64,000 nucleotides of DNA from assembly GCF_015694345.1 (NCBI RefSeq), contig NZ_JADQDC010000002.1:1-64000 (forward strand), written 5' to 3'. Positions 61,271-64,000 of the stretch are shown here, one piece after another. A model generated the notes under the pieces. It had not been told where the DNA came from. It did not search any database and saw nothing but the letters and a program-made list of their open reading frames with translations. The translations under genes were made by a program, and so were the position numbers. The first letter of the stretch is position 1; each line of letters starts with the position of its first letter. The stretch comes from Novosphingobium jiangmenense. Lineage in GTDB: Bacteria; Pseudomonadota; Alphaproteobacteria; Sphingomonadales; Sphingomonadaceae.

Positions 61271-63318
61271 TGCGTAACCTTCTGAACGTCGCAGCGCCGC
61301 TGGCGCTGACCCTTTCGTGCGCCTTCGTCACGCCTGCACTGGCCGAGACGGTGACGGCCTCTTCGCCCGATGGCAGCCTCGTGCTTTCGGTCACCACCGA
61401 CAACGATGGCCACCCGCTGTACAGCCTGACCCGCAAGGGCAAGCTGCTGCTTGGCTCCTCGATGCTCGGCTTCATCACCAGCGATGGCCCGACCATGCAG
61501 CGCGGCCAGAAGATCATCGGCAGCGAAACCGCATCGGGCAAGGAAACCTGGGAGCAGCCTTGGGGCGAGCGGCGCTACGTCACCGACAATCACAACGAAC
61601 TGCTGGTGAAGTTCGAGCAGGTGTCCGACTGGGGCGGCCGCCGCATGAACGTCCGTTTCCGCCTGTTCAACGACGGCTTCGGCTTCCGCTACGAAATCCC
61701 CGAGCAGCCCGCGATGAAGGTGATGAAGATCGCCGACGAGCTGACCGAGTTCAACGTCGCGCAGAACGGCACCGCCTGGTGGATTCCGGGTGGCGAATGG
61801 AACCGCTACGAGCAGGTCTACCAGAAGACCCCGATCGACGGCGTTTCCACCGCGCATACGCCAATCACGATGAAGTTGGACGATGGCACGCACCTCTCGT
61901 TCCACGAGGCCGCGCTCGTCGACTACTCCGCCATGTGGCTGAAGCGCCAGACTGGCACCTCCTTCCGCGCAACCCTCTCGCCGTCGCCCAACGGTCCGAA
62001 GGTCATACGCGCCCTTCCGTTCAACACGCCATGGCGCACCATGCGCGTGGCCGACAGCGCCAAGGGCATCGTCGAGAACGACCTTGAACTGAACCTCAAC
62101 GAACCGAACAAGATCGGCGACGTCTCCTACTTCAAGCCAATGAAGTACATCGGCATCTGGTGGGGCATGATCCGCGGTGACTGGACCTGGGCGGAAGGTC
62201 CCAAGCACGGCGCGACGACCGAGCGGACAAAGCAGTACATCGACTTTGCCGCGAAGAACGGTTTCCGCGGCGTGCTCGTCGAAGGCTGGGACAAGGGCTG
62301 GAACGGCACCTGGTTCGGCAACGGCAAGGACTTCAGCTACACTCAGGCAACACCCGATTTCGATATCGAGGCGGTGACGAAGTACGGCGCCAAGAAGGGC
62401 GTCATGCTGATCGGCCACCATGAAACCGGCGGCAACATCGCGAACTACGAAGCCCAGCTCGAAGACGCGATGAAGCTCTACGACAAGCTCGGCGTCCGTG
62501 CCGTCAAGACCGGCTATGTCGCGGATGCGGGAGGCATCCTCGCGCCCGGTGACACGCCGGATACGTACAAGATGGAGTACCACGACGGCCAGCGCCAGGT
62601 GCAGCACCATCTCAAGGTGGTCGAGATGGCCGCCAAGTACCACATCGTCGTCAATGCCCACGAACCGGTCAAGGACACCGGCCTGCGCCGCACCTATCCC
62701 AACTGGATCGACCGCGAAGGTGCGCGCGGCATGGAATACAACGCCTGGGGCCAGTTCGCCAACGGACCGGACCATGAACCGACGCTGGTCTATACCCGCA
62801 TGCTGTCGGGCCCGATGGACTTCACGCCAGGCATCCTGAGCCTTGAGGGCGCCAACCACGTGCCGCTGGCTTCCACGCTGGCCAAGCAGCTCGGCCTTTA
62901 CCTCGCGATCTATTCCCCGATCCAGATGGCGGCGGACTTAATCGAGAGCCTTGAGGCGCACCCGAAGGAACTGGCCTTCATCAAGCAGGTTCCTGCAGAC
63001 TGGTCGGAAAGCCACCTGATTGCGGGCGAAGTGGGCGACTATGCGATCTTCGCGCGCAAGGACCGCAATAGCGCGGACTGGTACGTAGGCGGGGTCAATG
63101 ATGCGACCGCGCGTGACGTTTCGCTGAGCCTCGACTTCCTCGATCCCGGCAAGACCTACACTGCCACGGTGTGGAAGGACGGTGAGGGCGCGACTTACGA
63201 AACCGAGGCCCGCCACCGCATCGCCTATGCCACGCTGAAGGTGAAGAAGGGCGATGTCCTGCCGGCTTGGCTGGCCCCCGGCGGCGGTCTTGCCGTGCGC
63301 CTGCATCCGGGCAAGTAA
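61270..63318 (+). CDS. GH97 alpha-glucosidase/alpha-glucan hydrolase (SusB-like)
   Basis: A 682-residue family 97 enzyme with signal peptide MRNLLNVAAPLALTLSCAFVTPALA. The N-terminal beta-sandwich (SPDGSLVLSVTTDNDGHPLYSL) is followed by a barrel with GVLVEGWDKGWNGTW, VNAHEPVKDTGLRRTYPN and MEYNAWGQF. E465 and E489, in a pattern like Bacteroides SusB, point to the inverting, calcium-dependent alpha-glucosidase subgroup. It is probably periplasmic. TGATG joins it to the GH13 gene. Family 97 also contains alpha-galactosidases, but these differ in the catalytic Asp region. Confidence 0.9.
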   Translation: MRNLLNVAAPLALTLSCAFVTPALAETVTASSPDGSLVLSVTTDNDGHPLYSLTRKGKLLLGSSMLGFITSDGPTMQRGQKIIGSETASGKETWEQPWGERRYVTDNHNELLVKFEQVSDWGGRRMNVRFRLFNDGFGFRYEIPEQPAMKVMKIADELTEFNVAQNGTAWWIPGGEWNRYEQVYQKTPIDGVSTAHTPITMKLDDGTHLSFHEAALVDYSAMWLKRQTGTSFRATLSPSPNGPKVIRALPFNTPWRTMRVADSAKGIVENDLELNLNEPNKIGDVSYFKPMKYIGIWWGMIRGDWTWAEGPKHGATTERTKQYIDFAAKNGFRGVLVEGWDKGWNGTWFGNGKDFSYTQATPDFDIEAVTKYGAKKGVMLIGHHETGGNIANYEAQLEDAMKLYDKLGVRAVKTGYVADAGGILAPGDTPDTYKMEYHDGQRQVQHHLKVVEMAAKYHIVVNAHEPVKDTGLRRTYPNWIDREGARGMEYNAWGQFANGPDHEPTLVYTRMLSGPMDFTPGILSLEGANHVPLASTLAKQLGLYLAIYSPIQMAADLIESLEAHPKELAFIKQVPADWSESHLIAGEVGDYAIFARKDRNSADWYVGGVNDATARDVSLSLDFLDPGKTYTATVWKDGEGATYETEARHRIAYATLKVKKGDVLPAWLAPGGGLAVRLHPGK

Positions 63319-63341
63319 CTGCAGTAAGGCCGGAAACGATT

Positions 63342-63384
63342 GCGGTCGGCGATGGTGCAGTGCAAACCATCGCCGACCGCTTTT
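63342..63384 (+). terminator. strong rho-independent terminator
   Basis: A perfect 15-base stem (63342-63356 with 63366-63380) and nine-base loop, followed by TTTT, closes the alpha-glucan operon after GH97. Confidence 0.9.
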
Positions 63385-63401
63385 GCACGCATAGCTATCC
63401 T

Positions 63402-63413
63402 GCATACATATGC
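63402..63413. promoter_or_regulatory. motif 2 operator-like site before zwf
   Basis: GCATACATATGC differs from motif 2 GCATACGTATGC at one position. It lies 98 bases before zwf, within a nine-base inverted repeat GCACGCATA (63385-63393)/TATGCGTGC (63409-63417). CGGAAACGATTGCG at 63331-63344 is a weak motif 1 match. The rest of the gap 63319-63510 shows no gene. Confidence 0.55.
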
Positions 63414-63510
63414 GTGCTGAACCGGGCGGACGAAGGGTCTAGGGCCATGTGCAAGGCACCGGCCCGGCGCCATATTCGGCGGGCCGCATTGCCAAGGGAG
63501 ATTAGCGTCG

Positions 63511-64000
63511 ATGATCGAAACCAGTTGCTCGGCCCTGCTGCTGTTCGGCGCGACCGGGGACCTTTCGCGGCGCATGCTGCTCCCGTCGCTCTATGCTCTG
63601 CACGAGGATGGGTTGATCCGCCCGGACCTGCGCATCGTCGGCACCGCCCGGTCAGAGCATGACGACGCCGAGTTTCGCGAGTTCGCCCGCGCCGCCCTCG
63701 CTGAATTCCTGCCCGAGGACCGTCGCGACGAAGAGAAGCTCGCCAGTTTCCTCGACCGACTTGAGTACCAGACGCTTGACGCATCCAACGTCGATGGCTT
63801 CGGCGAACTCGCGAAGAAGCTTGGCGATACCTCGTGCGGCCTCTCGATCTTCCTGTCGACCGCACCCTTCCTGTTCGAACCCACCATCGAAGGCCTGAAG
63901 CGGGCAGGGCTGGCCCACGCCAACGTGCGCATCGGCCTTGAAAAGCCGCTCGGCAACGATCTTGCCTCGTCCACCCGCATCAACGACGCGGTTGCCGCTG
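63511..64000 (+). CDS. zwf: glucose-6-phosphate 1-dehydrogenase, N-terminal part
   Basis: The first 163 residues of zwf; the gene runs off the window end. CSALLLFGATGDLSRRMLLPSLYAL is the NADP-binding GxxGDLxxR motif, and RIGLEKPLGNDLASS contains the EKPxG active-site signature. The enzyme makes 6-phosphogluconolactone for the pentose phosphate and Entner-Doudoroff pathways. AAGGGAG at 63494-63500 precedes ATG 63511. Its place beside the alpha-glucan operon with a motif 2 site suggests joint induction of sugar uptake and the ED route. An edd/glk/pgl neighbourhood beyond the window would support this. Confidence 0.93.
   Translation, partial: MIETSCSALLLFGATGDLSRRMLLPSLYALHEDGLIRPDLRIVGTARSEHDDAEFREFARAALAEFLPEDRRDEEKLASFLDRLEYQTLDASNVDGFGELAKKLGDTSCGLSIFLSTAPFLFEPTIEGLKRAGLAHANVRIGLEKPLGNDLASSTRINDAVAA

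Noticed and set aside
60985-62859. 624-residue minus-strand frame opposite GH97
   Set aside because: Antisense of a well-supported glycoside hydrolase; no recognisable motif.
1-64000. tRNA, rRNA, CRISPR arrays, insertion sequences and att sites
   Set aside because: No array of direct repeats with spacers, no transposase or integrase motif, and no cloverleaf or rRNA sequence was recognised on reading.

Overview
The window is GC-rich and densely coded. It looks like the chromosome of a sphingomonad alphaproteobacterium of the Novosphingobium/Sphingobium type (inferred). Supporting signs are many large TonB-dependent receptors with IVVTA-type N-termini, flavin-dependent halogenases next to receptors, a split glycine decarboxylase behind a tandem glycine riboswitch, GPH-type sugar transporters and an Entner-Doudoroff zwf near the sugar genes. 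No rRNA, tRNA, insertion sequence, phage or CRISPR array was recognised. Most genes sit in tight operons with ATGA or TGATG overlaps.

Layout. 1-3361: end of pntB, a small lipoprotein, an Asp/Glu racemase-like protein lacking one catalytic Cys, a dGTPase-like HD hydrolase and an NAD(P)-binding protein. 3418-8182: tandem glycine riboswitch, gcvT-gcvH-gcvPA-gcvPB and a terminator. 8198-11169: entericidin-like lipoprotein, EamA exporter, small membrane protein and a lone cpaF. 11282-16847 (minus): five-gene operon for lipid-linked glycan work (GT2, GT-C, flippase-like protein, GT4, methyltransferase). 17029-18212: DMT transporter and HNH protein.

18209-36612 is an accessory catabolic region. A minus-strand operon encodes a Tm-1-like ATP-binding protein, a three-subunit biotin-dependent carboxylase and a HAD phosphatase. 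It diverges from an IclR regulator. On the plus strand follow an MDR dehydrogenase, VOC protein, MFS transporter, AraC regulator, TonB receptor, three tandem cupins of the 2,4'-dihydroxyacetophenone dioxygenase type, a Rieske oxygenase, two SDRs and a zinc alcohol dehydrogenase. I infer an aryl-ketone or lignin-like aromatic pathway. This is the best candidate for an undescribed system.

36736-63510 is a sugar region with two LacI-controlled blocks. Block 1: GPH transporter, GH36 alpha-galactosidase, GH68 sucrase, LacI, TonB receptor, halogenase, TPR-2OG oxygenase, GH32, with transporter plus fructokinase on the other strand; this fits sucrose and raffinose-type oligosaccharides. Block 2: LacI, TonB receptor, halogenase, two GH13 enzymes and a GH97, fitting alpha-glucans. 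Two operator-like motifs recur in the promoters: TGCAATCGATTGCA-like in block 1, and GCATACGTATGC-like in block 2 and before zwf. The window ends inside zwf.
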